Shown here: positions 1 through 5,855 of the stretch, one piece after another
Position numbering within the stretch: the stretch's first letter is position 1
Layout of the letters: each line of letters opens with the position of its first letter
NCBI GenBank assembly: GCA_949280095.1
Contig: CASDHD010000010.1
Coordinates: 1-22,318 of the forward strand
Direction of reading: 5' to 3'
Origin: an uncultured Bacilli bacterium
GTDB taxonomy: Bacteria > Bacillota_I > Bacilli_A > RF39 > UBA660
Length of the DNA: 22,318 bases
Made by a program: the position numbers and the translations under genes
The notes under the pieces: generated by a model
Seen by the model: the letters and a program-made list of their open reading frames with translations, nothing else
What the model was told of the DNA's origin: nothing
The model's database searches: none

Positions 1-186
1 CCTGAACCAGATCCACCTCCTGAACCATCACCAATTCCAGGAGTTTCACTTCCATTCCCGCTTCCTGAGCCTGAACCAGATCCACTTCCTGAACCTGAAC
101 CAGATCCGCTTCCTGAACCTGAACTAGATCCACTTCCTGAAGTTGAACCAGATCCACTTCCTGAACCTGAGCCAATTCCAGTTCCT
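1..186 (-). repeat. Gly-Ser coding repeat
   Basis: Imperfect repeats of TCAGGAAGTGGATCTGGT-like units on the minus strand encode (SGSGSG)n with occasional Thr, Asn and Pro. The region is prone to slippage and its copy number probably differs between strains. It may also be affected by assembly error at the window edge. Confidence 0.85.
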
Positions 187-1034
187 AAATTTTTATCGTC
201 TTCTTTGATACTTCCACCTTGATTTAAACCATTATCGTTAATTGTTGGATTTGGATTTGGATTTGGATTTGATTGTGTATTATCTGGCTTAGTTACTGTT
301 CCATAACCTACATTAGCATCAGATTTATGATTTTCGGGATTTTTAATATATTCCGTCACTAAATTTTTTATTTCTTCTGGAACTTTAATATATTCCTCAT
401 TAGCTTCTGTTCGTATTCCAATCACATTTCCATTTTCATCCAATACAAGAACTAAACCTTGATTAATAATCGCATTAAATAATTCTGTATTTTTATTAGC
501 CGAAAAATCATAATTCTCAATTCCGTATATAACTGCCAACAATTCCCTAAATTCTTTATCATCTGGCAAACCCATTTCTTTTAATAAAGATTTAATAGAA
601 TTTGTTCCTTTATAATTTTTAGCATCTAACTTTATAATATTTTCTTTTTCTTCAGTCTCCTCTTCTAATTTTCCATCATTAGAACTTACAGTATTTGGAT
701 TATTAGAACTTACAGTATTTGGATTATTAGCGCTTATTGTGTTTGCTAATTCTTCATCTACTGGATTTTCGAACTCAATAGAAACATTTTCTTTTATATA
801 GTCGTATCCTTTTTTTGCCCCAAAACTACCAAGTGCTAGAAGAGCAGTAGCACTAAGAGCTGCTAAAATAACTTTACGTTTATGTTCACGTTCACGCTTA
901 TGTTCACGTATTGCCCCTTCTTCTATTCTGCTATAAAGAACTTTTAGTAATTTTTTACTTGCTTCGTTATCAAGGTCATTAATTACTTTCTCAAAATTTT
1001 CTCTTTCTTTCATTTCTTTTTCATTAAAATTCAT
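1..1034 (-). CDS. Membrane-anchored protein with Gly-Ser repeat tail (3' end outside window)
   Basis: I do not recognise a family. The visible 344 codons encode a charged cytoplasmic N-terminus (about residues 1-53, rich in Glu, Lys and Arg, ending in an EHKRERE-type basic patch). A single hydrophobic segment follows at about 54-72, then a probably external region. That region contains two exact 24-nt repeats (681-728, unit NNPNTVSS), a globular-looking stretch at about 120-235, an Asn-Pro run (codons near 245-270) and a long Gly-Ser tail from about residue 283 that runs off the window edge. The start is ATG at 1034, six bases after GGGGAG (1041-1046). The layout suggests a type II membrane protein whose extracellular module is spaced from the membrane, or carries a low-complexity wall-spanning linker. 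The C-terminal domain is not visible, so function cannot be assigned. It lies behind two tandem promoters, separate from the upstream UPF0316 gene. Confidence 0.8.
   Translation of the reverse strand, partial: MNFNEKEMKERENFEKVINDLDNEASKKLLKVLYSRIEEGAIREHKREREHKRKVILAALSATALLALGSFGAKKGYDYIKENVSIEFENPVDEELANTISANNPNTVSSNNPNTVSSNDGKLEEETEEKENIIKLDAKNYKGTNSIKSLLKEMGLPDDKEFRELLAVIYGIENYDFSANKNTELFNAIINQGLVLVLDENGNVIGIRTEANEEYIKVPEEIKNLVTEYIKNPENHKSDANVGYGTVTKPDNTQSNPNPNPNPTINDNGLNQGGSIKEDDKNLGTGIGSGSGSGSGSTSGSGSSSGSGSGSGSGSGSGSGSGSGSGNGSETPGIGDGSGGGSGS
681..728 (-). repeat. Two exact 24-nt tandem coding repeats
   Basis: Positions 681-704 and 705-728 are identical and in frame, giving a repeated eight-residue unit (NNPNTVSS) followed by a partial diverged copy (AN.TIS) just upstream in the protein. 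Recent in-frame duplication is likely. Confidence 0.9.
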
Positions 1035-1077
1035 TTTTATCTCCCCATTCTCCATAAGAAGCAATTTGTAGTGAATT

Positions 1078-1105
1078 ATTATACAAAAAAAATTTAAAAT
1101 GTCAA
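1078..1105 (-). promoter_or_regulatory. Proximal promoter of the Gly-Ser repeat protein gene
   Basis: TTGACA (1100-1105) and TATAAT (1078-1083) on the minus strand are separated by 16 bases. Both hexamers match the sigma-A consensus exactly. The transcript would have a leader of about 35-40 nt ending in GGGGAG. Confidence 0.8.
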
Positions 1106-1161
1106 TTGTTTCTTATCTTTTTATTCTTTAACTTTAGCCTTCCCCTCTTGAATTGCTGACT

Positions 1162-1190
1162 ATACTAACACAGTCAAAAATAAATGTCAA
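1162..1190 (-). promoter_or_regulatory. Distal promoter, tandem with the one at 1078-1105
   Basis: TTGACA (1185-1190), a 17-base spacer and TAGTAT (1162-1167), with an extended TGT just before the -10. A transcript from here would carry about 120 nt of leader and run through the proximal promoter. The rest of the 304-base gap 1035-1338 is AT-rich, and I see no gene in it. Confidence 0.7.
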
Positions 1191-1314
1191 GCATTTTTTT
1201 TGTAAACTAAAAACTACAAATTTACTCTTATTTACTACAAGTATACCACAATCAAAATATAAAAAAGAAGAGTTATACAAAAGATTTCAAAACTTGACAC
1301 AAATTTTATAGTAC

Positions 1315-1340
1315 AAAAAAAGAAGCACAATGTCTTCCTT
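1315..1340 (-). terminator. Terminator after the UPF0316 gene
   Basis: On the minus strand a 7-bp stem (1334-1340 with 1319-1325, one G-U pair) and an 8-nt loop precede a run of T (complement of 1315-1321). The stem overlaps the stop codon. Confidence 0.65.
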
Positions 1341-1854
1341 ACTTAATAAAACCATTTTGCACTGCCTTGGTATCATTCACAACAATAAAAGCATTTTCTT
1401 GATACCTTTTTATAAGAGCAATTAATTTTTTCAACTGACGATGGTTAATTTGAAAAAACAACATATCTCTTTGATTCCCTTCAAAATCATCTTTTAAATC
1501 TATAACAGATACTGCATAGTTATGTTTTCGTATATCTTTAAGTAAAGCTTTGTTCCCTTTTTCCACTACCACCTGTACTCCTACAATCCCTTTAATAAAT
1601 GTATTAGCTATATAAGAACCAATCAAAGTTCCCGTTGCAAATCCTAAAGAATACGAAATTGGAATAAAAATGCTTTTTACGTCCGTGACCAATGCTTCTT
1701 TAGCAACTAAAAACCAAATAAACACTTCTAAAAAGGCAAGGATAGCCATTAAAAATGTTTTTCCCTTTACCATGAGCATCGTTCTTGTTGTGCCTATCGA
1801 AACATCTAAAATTCTTGCAAAGAAGATTTTAATACATAAAAAGAAAAGTTGCAT
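1339..1854 (-). CDS. UPF0316 / DUF2179-type membrane protein (YebE-like)
   Basis: This 171-residue protein has an N-terminal membrane domain of about three helices (roughly residues 1-25, 33-52 and 58-85) carrying the motif ARILDVSIGTTRTM typical of UPF0316. A small cytoplasmic alpha/beta domain follows (about 90-170, DUF2179) with the pattern GVQVVVEKGNKALLKDI and a C-terminal AFIVVNDTKAVQNGF. The DUF2179 fold is thought to bind small ligands or nucleotides; the cellular role of this family is unknown. An ATG eleven codons upstream (1887) has no SD, whereas the ATG at 1854 follows AGGTGG by four bases and gives the usual family N-terminus, so I chose it. It follows the zinc-ribbon gene by 33 bases and is probably co-transcribed with it. 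Confidence 0.85.
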   Translation of the reverse strand: MQLFFLCIKIFFARILDVSIGTTRTMLMVKGKTFLMAILAFLEVFIWFLVAKEALVTDVKSIFIPISYSLGFATGTLIGSYIANTFIKGIVGVQVVVEKGNKALLKDIRKHNYAVSVIDLKDDFEGNQRDMLFFQINHRQLKKLIALIKRYQENAFIVVNDTKAVQNGFIK

Positions 1855-1887
1855 AAGACCACCTACAACTATTCTTCCCAAATGCAT

Positions 1888-2157
1888 TTAAAAATACACA
1901 AAAATTCCTATTAAAACTAAAAGTAACAAAATAAAAAAAATAAAAAGAATTCCTAAATAATTCAATTTTGACTTTTCTCGTTCTTTATAAATAAAATCGC
2001 TTTGACCATATTTTTCACTCAAAAGTTCATCTCTTTTAGGATTATCTTGATTTCTTTGTTTTTGTTCTTTAATTTGTTCTATACTCATCATCATGCCGCA
2101 ATTTGTACAAGTATAACCACTATAAGGCAACAAATGTCCACATCTTTTACATTTCAT
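1888..2157 (-). CDS. Small zinc-ribbon, single-pass membrane protein
   Basis: An 89-residue protein. Two CxxC pairs (Cys3, Cys6, Cys17, Cys20) form an N-terminal zinc ribbon. A charged, Gln/Lys/Glu-rich linker follows, then one C-terminal hydrophobic helix (about 66-88) ending in IFVYF. The zinc ribbon should face the cytoplasm. Such CxxC-linker-TM proteins are common and mostly uncharacterised in Bacillota. The open frame extends upstream to 2211, but the ATG at 2157 has GAGGTG eight bases before it and the CKRCG motif starts right there, so it is the likely start. It is followed by the UPF0316 gene in the same direction. Confidence 0.8.
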   Translation of the reverse strand: MKCKRCGHLLPYSGYTCTNCGMMMSIEQIKEQKQRNQDNPKRDELLSEKYGQSDFIYKEREKSKLNYLGILFIFFILLLLVLIGIFVYF

Positions 2158-2281
2158 ACTTTCACACCTCGTAAATACTTTTCTCATTATCTTTACTTTT
2201 ATTATAATCAACTTTTTTAAAATAAGATAGATAAAATTTGCCTCACTCTATATAACAAGATTTTACAATGTTTTATTTTGT

Positions 2282-2311
2282 TTGCAAATAGTAACCAGTA
2301 TGTTTTATAAT
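2282..2311 (+). promoter_or_regulatory. Candidate promoter of the LytTR two-component operon
   Basis: TTGCAA (2282-2287), an 18-base spacer and TATAAT (2306-2311). This would give a leader of about 125 nt before the regulator's ATG. I found no SD-led small ORF (such as an AgrD-type pheromone) in the leader. Confidence 0.5.
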
Positions 2312-2441
2312 CTAATTATGCTCTAAAGATAAAGAACTGGTCAATTAAAACCAAAAAGAAGTTTTTAGAAACCAGATAAAGAAAAATAAAAAAATTGTGT
2401 GATACATTAGATAAGTGCAAAATAAAAAGGTGAGTTACAAA

Positions 2442-3185
2442 ATGATTAATTTTATAATATATGAAGACAATAAAAAGTGGCAACAACACTATAAAAGTGC
2501 AATTTTAAAAGTAATAGGAAACAAGCAAGATAAATACCAAATTTTATTATTTGATAAATATTCAAAAGAAATGAAAAGAAAAATGGAATCTTTAATTGGC
2601 AAAAATATTTTTCTTTTAGATATAAAAGTTCCAGGAAAATCAGGTCTAGACTTAGCAAGAGAAATACGAAACACAGGCGATTGGCTAAGTCAAATCATTA
2701 TTATTAGTTACGATATCAATTTTAAAGAAGAAGGATTTACAAGTAAGATATTAATGCTAGATTTTATTGATAAAAACGAAAACCTGGAAGAAAACATTCG
2801 GTCCGCAATTGTTGTAGCATTACGTATTCACGCTGAATATAAAGCATTTAAATTCTCATATTGTAACGAACTCTATCAAATTCCTTATGACGATATACTT
2901 TACTTTGAAAAAAATTTAAATAATAACTACACATCGATTATCACAAAAACAAAAGAATATAAAATCAAACAAAGTATCAAAAACATTGAAATAGAATTAA
3001 GTACAGCTCCACAATTTTTTAAAACACATCAAAGTTGCATTGTAAACTTAAAAAGAATCGATCATGTAGATTTTTCAGAAAACATCATCTATTTTCCCAA
3101 CCATGAAATTAATTTGCTTTCTAGAAACAAGAAAAAAGCTCTAAAAGAAAAAATAGAAAAGGGGTATTTGTATGACATTATTTAA
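2442..3185 (+). CDS. LytTR-family response regulator (AgrA/VirR-like)
   Basis: A 247-residue DNA-binding response regulator. The receiver domain spans about residues 1-130, with the acidic pair Glu8-Asp9, the phospho-acceptor Asp60 in FLLDIKVPGKSG, Ser89 in the switch position and Lys111. The LytTR DNA-binding domain spans about 138-242, with IPYDDILYFE and FFKTHQSCIVNLKRI as family hallmarks. LytTR regulators bind paired direct repeats and typically control virulence, bacteriocin or cell-surface genes. A GTG at 2415 opens the longest frame but lacks an SD. The ATG at 2442 follows AGGTGAG by seven bases and is preferred. The 3' end overlaps the kinase gene by 14 bases, which implies translational coupling. 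Confidence 0.9.
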   Translation: MINFIIYEDNKKWQQHYKSAILKVIGNKQDKYQILLFDKYSKEMKRKMESLIGKNIFLLDIKVPGKSGLDLAREIRNTGDWLSQIIIISYDINFKEEGFTSKILMLDFIDKNENLEENIRSAIVVALRIHAEYKAFKFSYCNELYQIPYDDILYFEKNLNNNYTSIITKTKEYKIKQSIKNIEIELSTAPQFFKTHQSCIVNLKRIDHVDFSENIIYFPNHEINLLSRNKKKALKEKIEKGYLYDII

Positions 3186-4440
3186 TTTTATAATAGCATT
3201 ATGGCTAAGTATTTACTTTTATTATAGTGCGTCTTTTTTCTTTACCAAAAAAGGAAAAAGAAAAAACAGGATACTCCTATTTCTACTCTTTACTCTACTA
3301 CAATATTTAAACATTTATTTTAATCAACCTTTCTACTCGCTAATCGGATATGGAACCATTTTTCTAACATTTTTATACTTAGTTTATTCCATTTCTTTTA
3401 CACCTCTTTTATTTCTAGGTATGATTTTATTTTTTATTCGCTTTTTCTTTGAAGAACTTTTTTACGTTGTTTTATTTCTATTGAACATTTCTGTTCCAGC
3501 CTACTCTTATATTTTTATTTTTTCATCCATTCTCACATTTCTTACTACCTATGTTTTTAAAGATTTTATTAAAGAACATACTACCAAAGCTTATTTTTTT
3601 GAGAATAAACATGTTTTAGGTAAATATTTTTTTACCAACGTTATTTTGCTTTGCATTCTATATCTTCGTATGCCAAAATACATTGATTTTATTCATACTT
3701 TATCCACTACTATCCTTTTTTTCATGATTATTTTTAATATCATACTTTTACTTTTAAGAGAAAAAGAAAAAAACAATACCTTGAGAAAAAGTCTAAAACA
3801 AATGGTAGAATGCACTGAATTTACAGAAGGACTTTTATTTGAATACAAAAGTTTTACACATGAATACAAAAATAAATTGATTGTTATAAAAAGTTTAGCT
3901 CGTAAAAACAATAAAGAATTACATACTTATATTGATAACATTTTACAAGAAAAAGCCGTAAATAATTATAGGTGGCTCATGGAAATAAAAGCTATTCCGA
4001 TTAATGGTGTAAAAGGTCTTATCAACTTCAAATTATTAAAAATGAAAGAATTGAATATTGATGTAGAACTATATATTGCAGAAGCAGTTGAAAAAGAAAA
4101 ATTAGATTTATCTATTAAAGAAAAAAATGATTTAAATACAATTTTGGGCATCATCTTTGATAATGCAATTGAGGGTGCAATGGAAAGTAAAAGTCCTATG
4201 ATTAGTTTTCAGATGTATAAAGAGGAAGAAGATAAAATAACTATCCTTCTTGCCAATACGTTTAAATCCATCAATATTGAACAAATGGAAGAAAAAGGCT
4301 TTAGTACCAAAGGAAAAAACAGAGGATTAGGTCTTACCTTGTTAAATGAAATATTAAAAAGAAATCCGTGTTATACCAAAAACACAAGTATTTTCGAAAA
4401 TTTCTTCGTTCAAAAAATTTTTATTCATTTAAAAAAATAA
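3172..4440 (+). CDS. AgrC-like sensor histidine kinase (HPK10 type, GHKL ATPase)
   Basis: A 422-residue membrane kinase and the partner of the upstream LytTR regulator. Residues 1-195 contain about six hydrophobic helices forming the sensor. A coiled-coil linker follows (about 196-220), then the dimerisation helix with His230 in FTHEYKNKL, matching the H-E/D-x-x-N arrangement of AgrC-type kinases. The GHKL ATPase domain spans about 310-420, with the N box LNTILGIIFDNAIEGAM (Asn331) and the glycine box GKNRGLGLTLL (381-391). The ATG is preceded by AAAAGGGG at seven bases. Agr kinases usually sense a cyclic peptide made by AgrB and AgrD. Neither gene lies next to this pair, so the ligand is unknown. 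Signalling would run from peptide or membrane cue to phosphorylated regulator to promoter repeats. Confidence 0.9.
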   Translation: MTLFNFIIALWLSIYFYYSASFFFTKKGKRKNRILLFLLFTLLQYLNIYFNQPFYSLIGYGTIFLTFLYLVYSISFTPLLFLGMILFFIRFFFEELFYVVLFLLNISVPAYSYIFIFSSILTFLTTYVFKDFIKEHTTKAYFFENKHVLGKYFFTNVILLCILYLRMPKYIDFIHTLSTTILFFMIIFNIILLLLREKEKNNTLRKSLKQMVECTEFTEGLLFEYKSFTHEYKNKLIVIKSLARKNNKELHTYIDNILQEKAVNNYRWLMEIKAIPINGVKGLINFKLLKMKELNIDVELYIAEAVEKEKLDLSIKEKNDLNTILGIIFDNAIEGAMESKSPMISFQMYKEEEDKITILLANTFKSINIEQMEEKGFSTKGKNRGLGLTLLNEILKRNPCYTKNTSIFENFFVQKIFIHLKK

Positions 4441-4463
4441 CCGAATTTCACCTCATAACAACC

Positions 4464-4488
4464 AGATGTCATCGTTCGACATTTTTTT
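4464..4488 (+). terminator. Terminator of the two-component operon
   Basis: AGATGTC (4464-4470) pairs with GACATTT (4478-4484) around a 7-nt loop, followed by a T-rich tail to 4488. Confidence 0.65.
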
Positions 4489-4499
4489 CATAATTTCTA

Positions 4500-4508
4500 T
4501 GGTAATAT
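4500..4508 (+). promoter_or_regulatory. Candidate extended -10 of the cold-shock gene
   Basis: TGGTAATAT is an extended -10 about 30 bases before the start codon. The only possible -35 (TCGACA, 4476-4481) overlaps the preceding terminator and is badly spaced, so this assignment is weak. Confidence 0.35.
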
Positions 4509-4538
4509 GAAAAAAAGCGAAAGTGAGGTGTTAAGAGT

Positions 4539-4742
4539 TTGAGAAGTAGAGTTAAATGGTTCAAAGATGAAAAAGGATATGGTTTCATCAAATATACCGA
4601 TAAAGATGACATTTTCGTTCATTACTCTTCTATAAAAGTAGATGGTTACAAGACACTAAAAAAAGATGATGAAGTAGAATTTGACTTAATTGAAACAGCA
4701 AAAGGGTTTCAAGCAAACAATATAAGAAAAATAGAGCAATAA
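4539..4742 (+). CDS. Cold-shock domain protein (CspA family), TTG start
   Basis: A 67-residue single-domain OB-fold RNA chaperone. RNP1 (KGYGFI, residues 13-18) and RNP2 (DIFVHYSSI) are present, as is the family opening VKWF. The usual WFN is WFK here, and the Gly before VKWF is replaced by Ser-Arg. Csp proteins bind single-stranded RNA and DNA and melt secondary structure, in cold or stationary-phase adaptation. The start codon is TTG (4539), eight bases after GAGGTG (4524-4529). No in-frame ATG exists at the N-terminus, so TTG initiation is well supported. It is monocistronic, with its own hairpin terminator overlapping its stop codon. Confidence 0.93.
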   Translation: MRSRVKWFKDEKGYGFIKYTDKDDIFVHYSSIKVDGYKTLKKDDEVEFDLIETAKGFQANNIRKIEQ

Positions 4743-4764
4743 TTTGAGTGTTATTGTTCTATTT
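4729..4764. terminator. Bidirectional terminator between csp and the Rpn pseudogene
   Basis: A 14-bp stem (4729-4742 with 4751-4764, one G-U) and an 8-nt loop, with T-rich tails on both strands. It contains the csp stop codon and the 3' end of the convergent gene. Confidence 0.85.
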
Positions 4765-5570
4765 TTATTTCTAAAAGTTCTTCATAAGATAAATCCGTAA
4801 ATTCTTGAACTTCTTTGATAGGAAGCCCTTTTATAAACATTTTTTTAGCAACTTCAATAGCCTTTCGTTTTTCGCCCTTTTCTTCAGCTAGTTCCATACT
4901 AGATTCAAACATTAATCTTTCGTCTTCCTCTTCAGTTATATGCATACGAAACTTACTATCTTGATTTAACTTTTTTACAGCTTCTTCGTATTCTTTCATA
5001 ATGGCATCTTCTCCTTTAAAACGCTCTAGAGATTTTTGGTTTAAATCAAGCATTTGCAAATACTTATATCTCTCTTTTTCTTTCTTATTTAGATTGTACC
5101 ATTCTTTCTTTAACTTTGCCATATTGATTTCAATGATTCTAAAATTTTTGATAAAGGCTTCTCCATTTCTTTTTTGCAACATGTATTCATTATAAATTTC
5201 ACTACCACCATTTTGATACGTTAAATTTATACCTATATACTCATTTTTCAACATCTTAGCATAATTTCCTCCCTTGCCAATACTTTCGTTCACCATGTTA
5301 AAAAGATAAGTTCCATTTCGAATATGGATATATTCTTCATGATTATTGTTCATCTCTACATCAATATATTGATTTTTAATTTGAACTAAAATATCTACTA
5401 CTCTTTTCTTTGCTTTTACATTGATTACAGTAAGTTCAAGTATTTAAAATATGAATTTCTTCTACCTCCTCTTCAAGTACACTTTCTATAATCTTTTTTA
5501 ATATTTTTGGTTTACTAATCATAATCGTTTTAAAAACCAAATCATTTTTTGCTGTATAAAACTTTGACAC
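4751..5570 (-). pseudogene. Rpn/YhgA-like PD-(D/E)XK nuclease-transposase, frameshifted
   Basis: Two adjacent minus-strand frames encode the two halves of one protein. The upstream half (from about 5570) contains FYTAKNDLVFKTIM, then a helix and EEEVEEIHILNT, which is the usual Rpn-family N-terminus, and stops at a TGA near 5436. Reading on with a one-base shift at about 5435-5437 gives ELTVINVKAKKRVVDIL and IDVEMNNNHEEYI, then the long Lys/Glu-rich C-terminal part ending at 4751. Rpn proteins are recombination-promoting nucleases of the PD-(D/E)XK fold. The expected catalytic Asp before VKAK is Asn here and the QxxxY-type Gln after the catalytic Glu is Asn, so the gene was probably already degenerate. 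The likely original start is GTG at 5570 after AGGAG. The C-terminal half could still be translated from ATG 5353, but would lack the N-terminal part of the fold. Confidence 0.8.
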
Positions 5571-5657
5571 GTATTCTCCTTTACTTTTTCTAAAAATTAA
5601 AATAAATGTAAGATGCAAGCCAGTGTTTGTTATATCAACTGAGAGTAATTCTTTTTT

Positions 5658-5734
5658 CAACCAAAACCACCTTAAGGACAAACCTGTTTTGCATCTCACA
5701 CGTTCACTATAAAAGATAAAAAAGAAAAGTGCAA
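5658..5734 (-). promoter_or_regulatory. Promoter and leader upstream of the Rpn pseudogene, related to toxin locus B
   Basis: TTGCAC (5729-5734), a 17-base spacer and TATAGT (5706-5711) on the minus strand. The leader continues with GAGATGCAAA, then AAGGTGG and a TTG at 5660 opening a frame that begins KKELLS, similar to the NKKDLL start of the small peptide at 20462-20530. This looks like the 5' end of a third toxin-like locus. No antisense promoter or hydrophobic ORF survives here. Confidence 0.5.
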
Positions 5735-5745
5735 ATTACAAATTT
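5688..5745 (-). repeat. Promoter-leader repeat, copy 1 (partner at 20571-20628)
   Basis: Ungapped alignment with 20571-20628 gives 44 matches in 58 by hand count. The -10, -35, TTTGCATCTC (plus-strand view) and ACAAATTT blocks are conserved, while the spacer has diverged. Confidence 0.75.
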
Positions 5746-5748
5746 ACT

Positions 5749-5787
5749 AAATTGAAGCCTAAAAAAACTAAATGTAAGCTTCAATTT
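5749..5787. repeat. Second hairpin downstream of the phosphoketolase gene
   Basis: AAATTGAAGC (5749-5758) and GCTTCAATTT (5778-5787) form a perfect 10-bp stem around a 19-nt loop. The 13-mer AATTTACTAAATT occurs at 5741-5753, overlapping its edge, and again at 5803-5815 inside the neighbouring terminator stem. No T tract follows on the minus strand. Confidence 0.6.
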
Positions 5788-5799
5788 TTCAAAAGAAAA

Positions 5800-5849
5800 A
5801 CCAATTTACTAAATTTCAAGAATATTCAAAAAAATTTAGCAAAATTGGT
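5800..5849. terminator. Phosphoketolase terminator, bidirectional in form
   Basis: ACCAATTTACTAAATTT (5800-5816) pairs with AAATTTAGCAAAATTGGT (5832-5849), a stem of about 17 bp with one bulge. T-rich tails follow on both strands. It lies just after the phosphoketolase stop codon. Confidence 0.85.
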
Positions 5850-5855
5850 ATTTTT

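Noticed and set aside
1..186. Gly-Ser repeat region as a CRISPR or intergenic satellite
   Set aside because: The repeats are in frame with a long coding sequence, have no spacers and vary at synonymous positions.
1155..1300. Second small-RNA or toxin-like locus upstream of the repeat protein
   Set aside because: There is a good promoter at 1162-1190, but no terminator hairpin or SD-led ORF follows before the next promoter; it is best explained as tandem promoters.
2212..2441. Possible AgrD-like pheromone ORF upstream of the two-component system
   Set aside because: Only very short frames without SD and without the Cys-containing AgrD pattern were found.
2292..4462. AACCAGT/AACCAGA words at 2292, 2370, 4459 and 17408 as LytTR operators
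   Set aside because: They are not arranged as paired direct repeats with the 12-13 bp spacing LytTR regulators need, and the word is too short to be significant.
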